Shown here in pieces: positions 1-6,269 of a DNA stretch of 6,710 bases. The DNA comes from CAYSCS01 sp964429695 (GTDB lineage: Bacteria; Acidobacteriota; Aminicenantia; Aminicenantales; Aminicenantaceae): contig CAYSCS010000067.1 of the NCBI GenBank assembly GCA_964429695.1, positions 1 through 6,710 on the forward strand. Direction: 5' to 3'. Position numbers and translations under genes: made by a program. The notes under the pieces are model-generated. The model was not told where the DNA came from. It searched no databases and was given only the letters and a program-made list of their open reading frames with translations. The stretch's first letter is position 1; each line of letters opens with the position of its first letter.

Positions 1-109
1 CTATGAGATAGAGCGGAAGGAAATTCAAAGGACCCCCAAACAGATTTTGGTAAAATCGATACTTGTCCCAAATCTCCTTTTTAATCGACTTCTGGATAAA
101 GGAGAGCAT
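1..109 (-). CDS. Possible partial gene overlapping the M14 peptidase 3' end
   Basis: This minus-strand frame opens with an ATG inside the last codons of the M14 peptidase gene, in the +1 frame relative to it, and stays open for 36 codons until the window ends. The predicted start is MLSFIQKSIKKEIWDKYRFY, followed by a hydrophobic, proline- and glycine-containing stretch (NLFGGPLNFLPLYLI). It looks protein-like, with a basic amphipathic N-terminus followed by hydrophobic residues. The ATG has no good ribosome binding site. An AAGGAG sits just after the peptidase stop codon, but no ATG or GTG follows it at a suitable distance. The peptidase frame is also open again after its own stop, so open length alone is weak evidence. 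The product is unrecognised, and sequence left of the window would decide. Confidence 0.2.
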   Translation of the reverse strand, partial: MLSFIQKSIKKEIWDKYRFYQNLFGGPLNFLPLYLI

Positions 110-2675
110 TGAGCAAAAACTTATATGTCCCGTGAGATTGAGCTCGATTTTGGCAGCGGAAACCGATAACAATGATATGCCCTTTTTTGTACTTAAGATC
201 GACTACAGCCCCGCGGCGGACGATTATATCTTCCCCCAGAAGCCAGCCGCTCAAGAGGACATCCTCTTTGGAGTAGCTGGCTACGACCTTTCTCTCCCAT
301 TCTCCGCAAGGTACCCTGGTTCTTAAAGCAAGGGAACGAGAGAACATGGCTGCAGCTTCTTCTGGCATTCCATAGCCGATAGGTGACTTATTATCCACCT
401 CAATTTTTAAAATAGAGCCTGGACATAGGAATTTAGTGTGGTTGACTCCTACCAGCTCATTACTGAGAGGGGGATTGAATTCTTTAATAACTAAGCCACA
501 AGCCTGGTTGAGAGTGACTAGAATTCCTCCCTGGGTAACAAAACTCTTGAGAGCTTCAACTCCTTCCTGGCCGATTCCTCCTCTATACTCAGAAGGCATA
601 TCAAAGAAATAGCTCTCATAAGAAGAGCCTTGACCTGGCTCTCCTGTTTTGATCGCCTCTGGGTTCTCATCGGCGAAAATTATGGCATCGAATTTAGAAT
701 TCAAATTCACTCTGATCTTTTTTGTTGACTGGAAATCCTCATTGTGAAGAGTGAGGAAAGGAATTTTCAATTCATCTAAAACATACCTTGTCCAGCCCTC
801 ATCCATGTTGGCTCTCCACGACTGATAAAGTCCGACTCGATGTCTTAACAGACGTGCATTGGTAACTTCATTTAGGTTGTCAAGACTTGAGACCTCAACT
901 GGCCATTTCTGTAAAAGTTCAGGAAGAACTTCTTGAATATGGGGTGTATTCTTGATAATAAAACTTCCCGCAGCTGCATTTAAACCTTCTTTTTGGAGTG
1001 TTTCTAGAGAGCGGTAGATTTCTGCCCCATCTTTTATAAGTTGGAAAACAATAGCATAAGAATTATTCATCCTGGAATCTAGCACAAGATACGGCTCTCT
1101 TATAGCTAGTGATACTGGGGATGGATAGACTATTTTTCTCAGCTTAATGAGATTGGCGTTAAAAGGCTTTTGGACTTGATCACAGCGGACACCCATCTGC
1201 AGAGGTAGCGTCCAGCCTGCTGAATCATAAGGTGGGATGGGGGGAATCTCAGGATAAGGTCTGACATCAGGATACTTCTGTTTTTCCAGCAGAGCTTGGG
1301 CATAAGGTCTATAGGGTTGAGACATTAAGACAACAAAAGAGTCAGCCGGATAAAATTTTCCATCGGCCACAAAATCTTCCTGAGCCTGATGGATTTCCAC
1401 TCCTCCAAGCATCAGAATATCGAGCATCTTAAGGGCGGTAGGATAATCATGCTGAGTTTTTGGTATGATAAAGGCATAGGGCTGCGATGGTTCATTTTTC
1501 TCTATAGAATCCCTGCACATCTTATAGAAGTTGTAGAGGAAATCTTCTTTATACACAAAAGCTATTTCAATCAGACTGAAAGTGAAGCAAAGCTCATAAT
1601 CTACGATGTCTTTCAGCCTCCACCAGCCTCCCGGCCACGGATCAGGCAGCTGCATGCGTTTTTCAATGGTTGATTTGGGCAACTCTGTGGGGTCTATATA
1701 GATAGGACTGGCTATATTAACCGAGGCTACTTCGCTGAGGATGTTAATGACGTTGTGGAGCCAACCAGTATTATCGCAGGCGCCATCCCACCAGCCTATG
1801 TATTCTCTACCGTAGACAACTCCTTTAAAATCATTTTTCTGGAGGTCATAAGCCATCTTCATTCCACATAAGTCAATTCCCCTCCACAGGAGAGGATGAA
1901 CATTGGGATTAGGTGGATCTACAAAAGGAGGCAGAAAGAGTCGAGCGTCTGTCTCACCCATCTGGTGTTCGTCAATATGGATTTGAGGGATCCAATCGTG
2001 GTATAAGACTTTAGTCACTGCTCTTGTCTCAGCCAGATTTAGCATGAACCAGTCTCGGTTGTTATCATGACCTGCATAATGATGGTATAGCCAGGGCATC
2101 CTTACCCCTTCATATTTGGTCCCTAGATATTTTTTGTACCAGTCAGTCACCATCTGCGTACCATCGGGGTTTGTGGAGGGGATAAGGAGGACAATGACCT
2201 CGTCCAAAATCTGGTCAGAATTAAAGGGAGTTTTCCCTGTCACTAATTTATAAGCGAGCTCCATGGCCATTTGAGAGGAAGCTATTTCATCAGAATGCAG
2301 ATTGCAGGTTATGAGGAGAATTACTTTGCCCTGCTTAGAGAGCTTCCGAGCCTGGTCCGGAGTGAGGTTTTTAGCATCTCTCAGCTGTTTGGTGATGGCC
2401 CTATAATGGTCAAGATCAGCCATGTTTGCTTCAGAAGTGATAACGGCCATAATCATCGGTTTTCCCTGGGTTGACTGACCGATGGTTAGGACTTTAATTT
2501 TGGCTGATTCCTGATCAAGTAGCTGGAAATAAGTCTGAATCTGTTTATAATCTGCTAACTTGCGGTCGGTACCCACTTCAAATCCTAAGAATTCTTCAGG
2601 CGATGTTTGGGAAAAAAGAGCAAAAGGCAAAAATAATGAAAGGAAAAGAAAAGAGGCTAAAACTTGTTTTTTCAT
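81..2675 (-). CDS. Secreted M14-family zinc carboxypeptidase with C-terminal amidotransferase-like region
   Basis: This 864-residue exported metallopeptidase is predicted to remove C-terminal residues from peptides outside the cytoplasm, using one zinc ion. Residues 1-22 form a Sec signal peptide: MKK, a hydrophobic core, then cleavage near FSQ-TS. The M14 domain spans about residues 40-330. The zinc motif HxxE is H127-S-D-E130, and NPDG lies at 169-172. The substrate-carboxylate motif NNRDW is at 205-209. The third zinc ligand is most likely H237 in DEHQMG, although H233 is also possible. The catalytic Glu is probably E315 in ILSEVAS. The C-terminal half is long; residues about 610-730 (RVGLYQSW, FDAIIFAD, LKSFVTQGGILV) resemble the class I glutamine-amidotransferase-like fold seen in some large M14 proteins, without a clear catalytic triad. 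The start is supported by an AGGGAGGG site 5-7 nt upstream. The substrate is unknown. The 453-nt gap from the PLP gene suggests separate control. Confidence 0.93.
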   Translation of the reverse strand: MKKQVLASFLFLSLFLPFALFSQTSPEEFLGFEVGTDRKLADYKQIQTYFQLLDQESAKIKVLTIGQSTQGKPMIMAVITSEANMADLDHYRAITKQLRDAKNLTPDQARKLSKQGKVILLITCNLHSDEIASSQMAMELAYKLVTGKTPFNSDQILDEVIVLLIPSTNPDGTQMVTDWYKKYLGTKYEGVRMPWLYHHYAGHDNNRDWFMLNLAETRAVTKVLYHDWIPQIHIDEHQMGETDARLFLPPFVDPPNPNVHPLLWRGIDLCGMKMAYDLQKNDFKGVVYGREYIGWWDGACDNTGWLHNVINILSEVASVNIASPIYIDPTELPKSTIEKRMQLPDPWPGGWWRLKDIVDYELCFTFSLIEIAFVYKEDFLYNFYKMCRDSIEKNEPSQPYAFIIPKTQHDYPTALKMLDILMLGGVEIHQAQEDFVADGKFYPADSFVVLMSQPYRPYAQALLEKQKYPDVRPYPEIPPIPPYDSAGWTLPLQMGVRCDQVQKPFNANLIKLRKIVYPSPVSLAIREPYLVLDSRMNNSYAIVFQLIKDGAEIYRSLETLQKEGLNAAAGSFIIKNTPHIQEVLPELLQKWPVEVSSLDNLNEVTNARLLRHRVGLYQSWRANMDEGWTRYVLDELKIPFLTLHNEDFQSTKKIRVNLNSKFDAIIFADENPEAIKTGEPGQGSSYESYFFDMPSEYRGGIGQEGVEALKSFVTQGGILVTLNQACGLVIKEFNPPLSNELVGVNHTKFLCPGSILKIEVDNKSPIGYGMPEEAAAMFSRSLALRTRVPCGEWERKVVASYSKEDVLLSGWLLGEDIIVRRGAVVDLKYKKGHIIVIGFRCQNRAQSHGTYKFLLNALLYPEVD

Positions 2676-3128
2676 TGAGCCCTCCCTGAACTATTAAAAT
2701 ATTTTAAATTGAAGCATTAACAAAGCTCCTATTCCCTTAACCTTCGCATCTTTAAATTCATAACCTGCTCAGCGTGAAGAATAAAACCATTTATTCACTT
2801 TTCTGTATCTCACGTAGAATACAATTTTCTCCTCTTTCCCTCAAAACCTTCCCCTCTTAATTTATTAGAGGAAAAGGAAAGAAGAGCATGAGTTGTTTCT
2901 CTTTGCTTTAGAATCAAGTAGTTATTTTTCACTTTAAAATTGTAAATGATATCGAGTTCATCACCGAAATAGATTTAGCTTTAGGCGGAGCAGGACGTTG
3001 CTTCTTTCTTGATGATTGGGGCCCCATAAATTGATCTCCCTGATACAAATCAGCTATTTGATAAGGGATGAATTCAGAAAAATTTTGATCTGGGAATCGG
3101 ACATAATAGACTACGATTTCTCTCTGAT
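2676..3128. other. Intergenic region between the PLP enzyme and M14 peptidase genes
   Basis: This 453-nt gap has no ordinary gene. Its half nearer the PLP gene contains the unexplained 67-codon frame and a 10-bp perfect palindrome TGGGGCCCCA (3017-3026). Its middle has an imperfect purine/pyrimidine hairpin. The half nearer the peptidase is AT-rich and must contain that gene's promoter if it has one. The only candidate I found is weak (TTGTTA, 16 nt, TATTTT, minus strand, just before the ribosome binding site). I found no convincing intrinsic terminator for the PLP gene. Confidence 0.6.
2847..2877. repeat. Imperfect inverted repeat (hairpin)
   Basis: On the plus strand CCTT-CC-CCTCT (2847-2857) pairs with AGAGG-AA-AAGG (2867-2877) around a 9-nt AT-rich loop, with a 2x2 internal mismatch. 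The flanks continue the polypyrimidine/polypurine pattern (CTCTTTCC left, GGAAAGAAG right), so a longer imperfect stem is possible. Neither strand has a clear T-run directly after the stem, so it is not a standard intrinsic terminator. It could be a processing site or chance pairing of skewed sequence. Confidence 0.3.
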
Positions 3129-3132
3129 TTAT
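2929..3132 (-). other. 67-codon open frame after the PLP gene (possible remnant or small gene)
   Basis: Starting at the PLP gene's stop codon but in its -1 frame, 67 codons stay open to a TGA at 2931-2929. The predicted peptide looks like real protein: an aromatic, acidic first half (VVYYVRFPDQNFSEF, then IADLYQGDQF) and a basic, proline-rich second half (RKKQRPAPPKAK). No ATG or GTG stands at its beginning. The only conventional starts are a TTG at codon 29 and an ATG at codon 36, which would leave a 32-residue peptide without a clear ribosome binding site. The frame has its own stop just upstream (TAA at 3135-3133). The sequence at the PLP stop is not a canonical -1 slippery heptamer. It could be a decayed gene, a C-terminal part separated by an indel, or chance. 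I do not recognise a family. Confidence 0.2.
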
Positions 3133-4595
3133 TTATATTTATCTAGAAGCCCTGTTTTCTGATTGAATTCAGTGATAAGTTTGTCCCATTCTCTGTAAGA
3201 ATGATATTTATCCTTCCAATAGTTTTCGTCATACCATTGTCTGTCCAGCTCCTCCACATCCTTTCCGAGTTGTTCAACCCAGGTGAAATATTTAAGGTTG
3301 TGAATTCTCTTTTTGTCCCAATAAGTGAGTTCTAACATATGATCTATGGTGATATTCATCAAACAGCCCTCGAAGTCAGCCGCCGCGTTGTATTCTGTAT
3401 AATCTCCTTGCTTTTTTCTCAATTCTTTTATTCTAGACTGATAGAGCTCCATAGAATCAGTAGCGATAGTGAACACTATATCATTAGAGCTCATTTCATA
3501 GTATTTAGCCATTTTTATGGCTCCGATTAAGTTGGCTACAGATGAAATTCCCAAAAGATCTAACTTTCCCACTATTTCCTCAGGAATACCTTTTGCCTTC
3601 AAAAATGATTTGCCTTCCCTCTCATTGAATAGTCGGAGGAGTCTCATACAACATTCATCATCAATACCCGCTACCACGTCCATGTTCTTCACATTGTGAA
3701 TCCAGGGCACATGCTTATCCCCGATTCCCTCAATCCTATGGGATCCATATCCGTTGTAAAGGAGGGTGGGACATTGCAAGGCTTCTCCTGCACAGACCTT
3801 TATTTGAGGAAATTTTTCTCGAAGATAGTCAGCTGAGCCGAGGGTTCCTGTTGATCCTTGCGTCAGGAAGAGAGCAGTCAGCCTTTGATTCTTTTCTTTT
3901 TGGTTGTGATAAACTTCTTCAATTGCTTGTCCAGTGCAGACATAATGCCAGATTGCATTTCCAATTTCATCAAATTGGTTTAGAATAACAATCTCATCAG
4001 GTCTTTCTCTCTTTAGCTCAAAGCTTTTATCATATACCTCTTTAACATTGCTTTCAGAACCAGGCGTGGCATAAATTTCAGTTCCTATTTTCTCCAACCA
4101 TTCAAACCTTTCTCTAGACATTTCTTCGGGAAGAACAACAATAGAAGGACATGCTAGGAGGTAGGAATCGTAGGCCCCTCCTCGGCAGTAATTTCCGGTC
4201 GAAGGCCACAATGCTTTTTGGGTTGTGGGATCAAAAGCTCCTCTTACCAATTTTTCTACTAATGGGCCAAAGGTAGCTCCAACCTTGTGAGAACCTGTGG
4301 GGAAATATTTCCCGATGAGAATGATAATCCTTGCTTTTACACCAGATAATTCTGGAGGTATTTCCAAGAAATTCACACTTCCAAATCCTCCTCCAAATTC
4401 GACCGGTTCGTTCTTCCAGGTAATTCTGAACAGATTCCTTGGATGAAGATCCCAGAGACCTATATTCCTAAGTTCCTCTTTGATACCTTGAGGTATTTTT
4501 TCAGGATGAGCCATCTCCTCATAAGTGGGAATGATAATATTCCTTTCTCGACATCTCTTTATGGTATTTTCCAATATTTTTGTTGAGGTTTTCAT
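3129..4595 (-). CDS. Fold-type II PLP-dependent enzyme (cysteine synthase/TrpB-like)
   Basis: This 488-residue cytoplasmic enzyme belongs to the fold-type II PLP superfamily, whose members catalyse beta-replacement, beta-elimination or related reactions on amino acids. The Schiff-base lysine is K104 in PTGSHKVGATF, a loop closest to that of tryptophan synthase beta chains. STGNY (132-136) takes the place of the cysteine-synthase substrate loop, and TQGSTGTLGS (245-254) is the probable PLP-phosphate loop. IEGIGDKHVP (288-297) matches the cysteine-synthase H.I.GIG....P motif. In ATDSMELYQSR, S381 aligns with the serine that contacts the PLP ring nitrogen in cysteine synthases. The protein is far longer than cysteine synthase (about 310), with about 70-90 extra N-terminal residues and an extra C-terminal region of roughly 100. 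The TrpB catalytic Glu motif (ETGAGQ-like) is absent, so tryptophan synthase is unlikely. It lies 78 nt after the amidinotransferase and is probably in its operon. The exact reaction is unknown. Confidence 0.85.
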   Translation of the reverse strand: MKTSTKILENTIKRCRERNIIIPTYEEMAHPEKIPQGIKEELRNIGLWDLHPRNLFRITWKNEPVEFGGGFGSVNFLEIPPELSGVKARIIILIGKYFPTGSHKVGATFGPLVEKLVRGAFDPTTQKALWPSTGNYCRGGAYDSYLLACPSIVVLPEEMSRERFEWLEKIGTEIYATPGSESNVKEVYDKSFELKRERPDEIVILNQFDEIGNAIWHYVCTGQAIEEVYHNQKEKNQRLTALFLTQGSTGTLGSADYLREKFPQIKVCAGEALQCPTLLYNGYGSHRIEGIGDKHVPWIHNVKNMDVVAGIDDECCMRLLRLFNEREGKSFLKAKGIPEEIVGKLDLLGISSVANLIGAIKMAKYYEMSSNDIVFTIATDSMELYQSRIKELRKKQGDYTEYNAAADFEGCLMNITIDHMLELTYWDKKRIHNLKYFTWVEQLGKDVEELDRQWYDENYWKDKYHSYREWDKLITEFNQKTGLLDKYK

Positions 4596-4603
4596 TTTGA
4601 TTA

Positions 4604-4610
4604 TCCTCTC
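4604..4610 (-). promoter_or_regulatory. Ribosome binding site deciding the PLP enzyme start
   Basis: GAGAGGA is followed by an 8-nt spacer and then the ATG at 4595-4593. Two in-frame ATGs upstream (4652 and 4631) would add 19 or 12 residues, but neither has a comparable site, and the added residues (MTERNLSMNFIVSRERIIK) match nothing I know of in the family. The start at 4595 is therefore preferred. Confidence 0.7.
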
Positions 4611-4673
4611 TCTAGAGACTATAAAATTCATACTTAAATTTCGTTCCGTCATCAGAAGAGTGAACTTAGGATT

Positions 4674-5813
4674 TTAGAAGCCTTCAATCTGTTTAGGAAA
4701 ATAATCCTCACATTTTCCCTCACGGTAAACATCAGCTGTACAGCAGTGTAGGCCGCCCCCAAACGGTGCCACATCATAAAAGGGAACTGGAACGACTTCG
4801 AAACCGTGTTTATCAAGCAGTTCCATTACCGGTGGTTCACTGGCTTCCACACAGACAGTCTTGGGGTCAAGAGCAAGACAGTTCATGTTAAGCCACCAAC
4901 TGCAGAAGTCCAACGGATTTTTCTTCTTTAAAAGTGCCTTCGGGGCTTCCACAAGTTCCCAGTCGTTCTTCTTGAACAGTTCAAATTCCCTTTTGTCGAT
5001 AGGAATTCGCGTGGGGTTAATAAGCGCAAAGCCAGGTCGCAGCGGTACTAGAGTGGTATCCATATGCCATGGCAAAAGTTCCCTCCGCCCTACTTTATGG
5101 ATACGATGATTGGGAAAGTGACGACGCAGCCAATCAATGCCCGCATCATTAGTAACCATGGATTTCTGAACAAAAAGATCCTTCCCGAAGCGGACAACAT
5201 CGGCTGCATCAAATAATGGTTCTTCTTCAGTCAATATCCAATCGCCCTTTTCCGCACGGCTATACTGTTCATCCTCACTCAAAAAGTACCACTCTTTCCA
5301 CCAGTCTTTCTTGTAAGAGCGTTCAGTCAAGCGCGGCTTGGGAGCTGCTTCCAAACGAAAATTTGGATCTTCTTTGAAGTACTGGAGGAATAAAGGACGA
5401 TAACAAAGATATTCGAACCAGCGGCTGCGGTAAGACATAGTTGCTTCCAGAATTTCATTACCCACCGTGAGAAGCAAATCACGAGCTGGCATGCAACCAA
5501 ACATCGTTTCCTGTTTCCAATCAGGGGTCTGCACCGCCTGACTGAAATCGATTGGAGTAGGCCGGTCAACTCTAATTCCACGATTCTCCAGGATTTTAAC
5601 AAAATTATCAAGCTGTTCATTAGCCTTATCTACCATTTCCTGGGGATAAGGCCCATAAGTACCCATTGGAAATCCGTGATAGGGCCAATTGCGCTGAATG
5701 GCAATCTCAGGAGCCTGGACCATGGTCCCGTCAGGCCTGCCGAGAATGATGTGCTTAAGAGGATCCCATTCATTCCAAGAATTAACCACAGTTTTTCTGT
5801 TTCCTTTTGTCAT
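4674..5813 (-). CDS. AGAT-family L-arginine amidinotransferase
   Basis: This 379-residue enzyme belongs to the family of mitochondrial arginine:glycine amidinotransferase and bacterial StrB, AmtA and CyrA. These move the amidino group of L-arginine to an amine through a cysteine-bound intermediate, releasing ornithine. The full family pattern is present: NSWNEWDPLKHIILGRPDG (11-29), ARDLLLTVGNEILEATM (110-126), EPLFDAADVVRFGKDLFVQ (198-216) with catalytic Asp202, PWHMDTT (248-254) with catalytic His250, and GGGLHCCTADV (352-362) with nucleophile Cys357. Length is normal for bacterial members. By alignment from memory, the human positions N300 and M302, just before the catalytic His, are Leu247 and Trp249 here, so glycine is not the assured acceptor. 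The start has AAGGAG six nt upstream. A PLP enzyme follows after 78 nt, and a long structured leader precedes it. The family call is secure; the acceptor is not known. Confidence 0.93.
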   Translation of the reverse strand: MTKGNRKTVVNSWNEWDPLKHIILGRPDGTMVQAPEIAIQRNWPYHGFPMGTYGPYPQEMVDKANEQLDNFVKILENRGIRVDRPTPIDFSQAVQTPDWKQETMFGCMPARDLLLTVGNEILEATMSYRSRWFEYLCYRPLFLQYFKEDPNFRLEAAPKPRLTERSYKKDWWKEWYFLSEDEQYSRAEKGDWILTEEEPLFDAADVVRFGKDLFVQKSMVTNDAGIDWLRRHFPNHRIHKVGRRELLPWHMDTTLVPLRPGFALINPTRIPIDKREFELFKKNDWELVEAPKALLKKKNPLDFCSWWLNMNCLALDPKTVCVEASEPPVMELLDKHGFEVVPVPFYDVAPFGGGLHCCTADVYREGKCEDYFPKQIEGF

Positions 5814-5819
5814 TTTTCT

Positions 5820-5825
5820 CTCCTT
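5820..5825 (-). promoter_or_regulatory. Ribosome binding site of the amidinotransferase
   Basis: AAGGAG lies 6 nt (AGAAAA) before the ATG at 5813-5811. The near-ideal match and spacing fix the start codon. Confidence 0.8.
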
Positions 5826-5857
5826 ATATCAAATGTTACCTTTATTCAACATATTTA

Positions 5858-5883
5858 TTAGATGCGAGCCACTAAACATCTAA
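5858..5883 (-). promoter_or_regulatory. Leader hairpin close to the amidinotransferase start
   Basis: On the minus strand TTAGATG (5883-5877) pairs perfectly over 7 bp with CATCTAA (5864-5858), leaving a 12-nt loop. It directly follows the GC-richer hairpin at 5903-5885 and ends about 32 nt before the ribosome binding site. No T-run follows, so it is not a terminator. It could be one arm of an alternative RNA fold controlling the amidinotransferase, or stabilise the transcript's 5' end. Confidence 0.35.
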
Positions 5884-5903
5884 AAGAGGAGGCTCCTTCC
5901 TCT
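5881..5903 (-). terminator. Weak terminator or attenuator upstream of the amidinotransferase
   Basis: On the minus strand AGAGGA (5903-5898) pairs perfectly with TCCTCT (5890-5885) around a 7-nt loop, followed by TTTA. An alternative inner stem AGGA/TCCT is also possible. The stem is short (6 bp) and the T-run is only four including the last stem base, so termination would be partial at best. It lies between the 53-codon frame and the amidinotransferase, where an attenuator could act. Confidence 0.35.
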
Positions 5904-5941
5904 GAAATAAACGCTATGTGATTTCCAATCGAAGACAGATT

Positions 5942-6103
5942 TTAAACTTCTCCCTTAATATTCGGAAAAGGCCCACCTTCTTCTTCATTGGAAAAAACCC
6001 ACCATTCCCCGTGAGTTAATATTGGCCTCCGAGAAAAGTTAAGATCATAGATTACCTGAAAAAAGGGTATAATCAGCCTCTGTTGGGGTGTTTTGTTGCT
6101 CAT
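5942..6103 (-). CDS. Small protein of 53 residues, unrecognised
   Basis: An ATG behind AAGGAG (6112-6107, 3-nt spacer) opens a 53-codon frame ending in TAA. The peptide begins MSNKTPQQRLIIPFFQVIYD and continues through a tryptophan-rich HGEWWVF to an acidic glycine stretch NEEEGGPF. No signal peptide or membrane segment is apparent. It sits in the leader of the amidinotransferase transcript, 128 nt before that gene, downstream of the promoter at 6298-6270. Against it being a gene, a terminator-like hairpin (6017-5992) lies within it, so the region may instead be a non-coding regulatory leader. I know no family with this sequence. The ribosome binding site and codon choice favour coding. Confidence 0.45.
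   Translation of the reverse strand: MSNKTPQQRLIIPFFQVIYDLNFSRRPILTHGEWWVFSNEEEGGPFPNIKGEV
5992..6017 (-). terminator. Terminator-like hairpin inside the 53-codon frame
   Basis: On the minus strand AACTCAC (6017-6011) pairs with GTGGGTT (6002-5996), with one T-G wobble, around an 8-nt loop. Four further Ts follow directly, giving a six-T run that starts inside the stem. This is the shape of an intrinsic terminator but of moderate strength. It would end transcription about 180 nt before the amidinotransferase, so it would have to be leaky or conditional. Its overlap with a plausible coding frame lowers confidence in both. Confidence 0.3.
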
Positions 6104-6157
6104 AATCTCCTTCGTAATAATTATTTTTGACTAGTTGATTCCTCCTAGTTATGGGAA

Positions 6158-6238
6158 CTAAAAGGAAATTAATAATTTCCCCCATCCTTTCTGCCTAGAT
6201 GTATAGGAGTATTTTGTATTATATTTTTTAATATCCAT
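6158..6238 (-). CDS. Possible 26-residue leader peptide
   Basis: An ATG behind AAGGA (6246-6242, 3-nt spacer) opens a 26-codon frame ending in TAG. It starts about 25 nt after the expected transcription start. The peptide, beginning MDIKKYNTKYSYTSRQKGWG, is rich in lysine and tyrosine with no run of one regulatory amino acid. Its last codons form the GGAAATT hairpin, which is followed by TTTT. A leader peptide is possible, but a frame this short also arises by chance. Confidence 0.2.
   Translation of the reverse strand: MDIKKYNTKYSYTSRQKGWGKLLISF
6164..6180 (-). repeat. AT-rich hairpin followed by TTTT
   Basis: GGAAATT (6180-6174 on the minus strand) pairs perfectly over 7 bp with AATTTCC (6170-6164) around a 3-nt loop, then TTTTAG. 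The stem has only two G-C pairs, too weak for efficient termination. It covers the end of the 26-codon frame. Confidence 0.3.
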
Positions 6239-6269
6239 TTATCCTTCAGCATCTCTGCTAGGAGCATTT

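Noticed and set aside
63..326. Plus-strand open frame of 87 codons opposite the peptidase gene
   Set aside because: It lies antisense to the well-supported C-terminus of the M14 peptidase and has no recognisable protein features.
3017..3026. TGGGGCCCCA palindrome as terminator of the PLP gene
   Set aside because: It has no loop and no following T-run, so it cannot act as a normal intrinsic terminator.
3129..4652. Longer PLP enzyme starting at 4652
   Set aside because: The upstream ATG has no ribosome binding site, while the ATG at 4595 has a good one.
4861..5883. Several open frames of 61-97 codons on both strands around the amidinotransferase
   Set aside because: They overlap a gene whose family motifs are complete from end to end, so they are shadows of its coding frame.
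5814..6263. Guanidine-I (ykkC) riboswitch in the leader
   Set aside because: Fragments such as CTAGG and CACGGGG are present, but not in the order and context of the conserved core as I know it. An Rfam scan would settle it.
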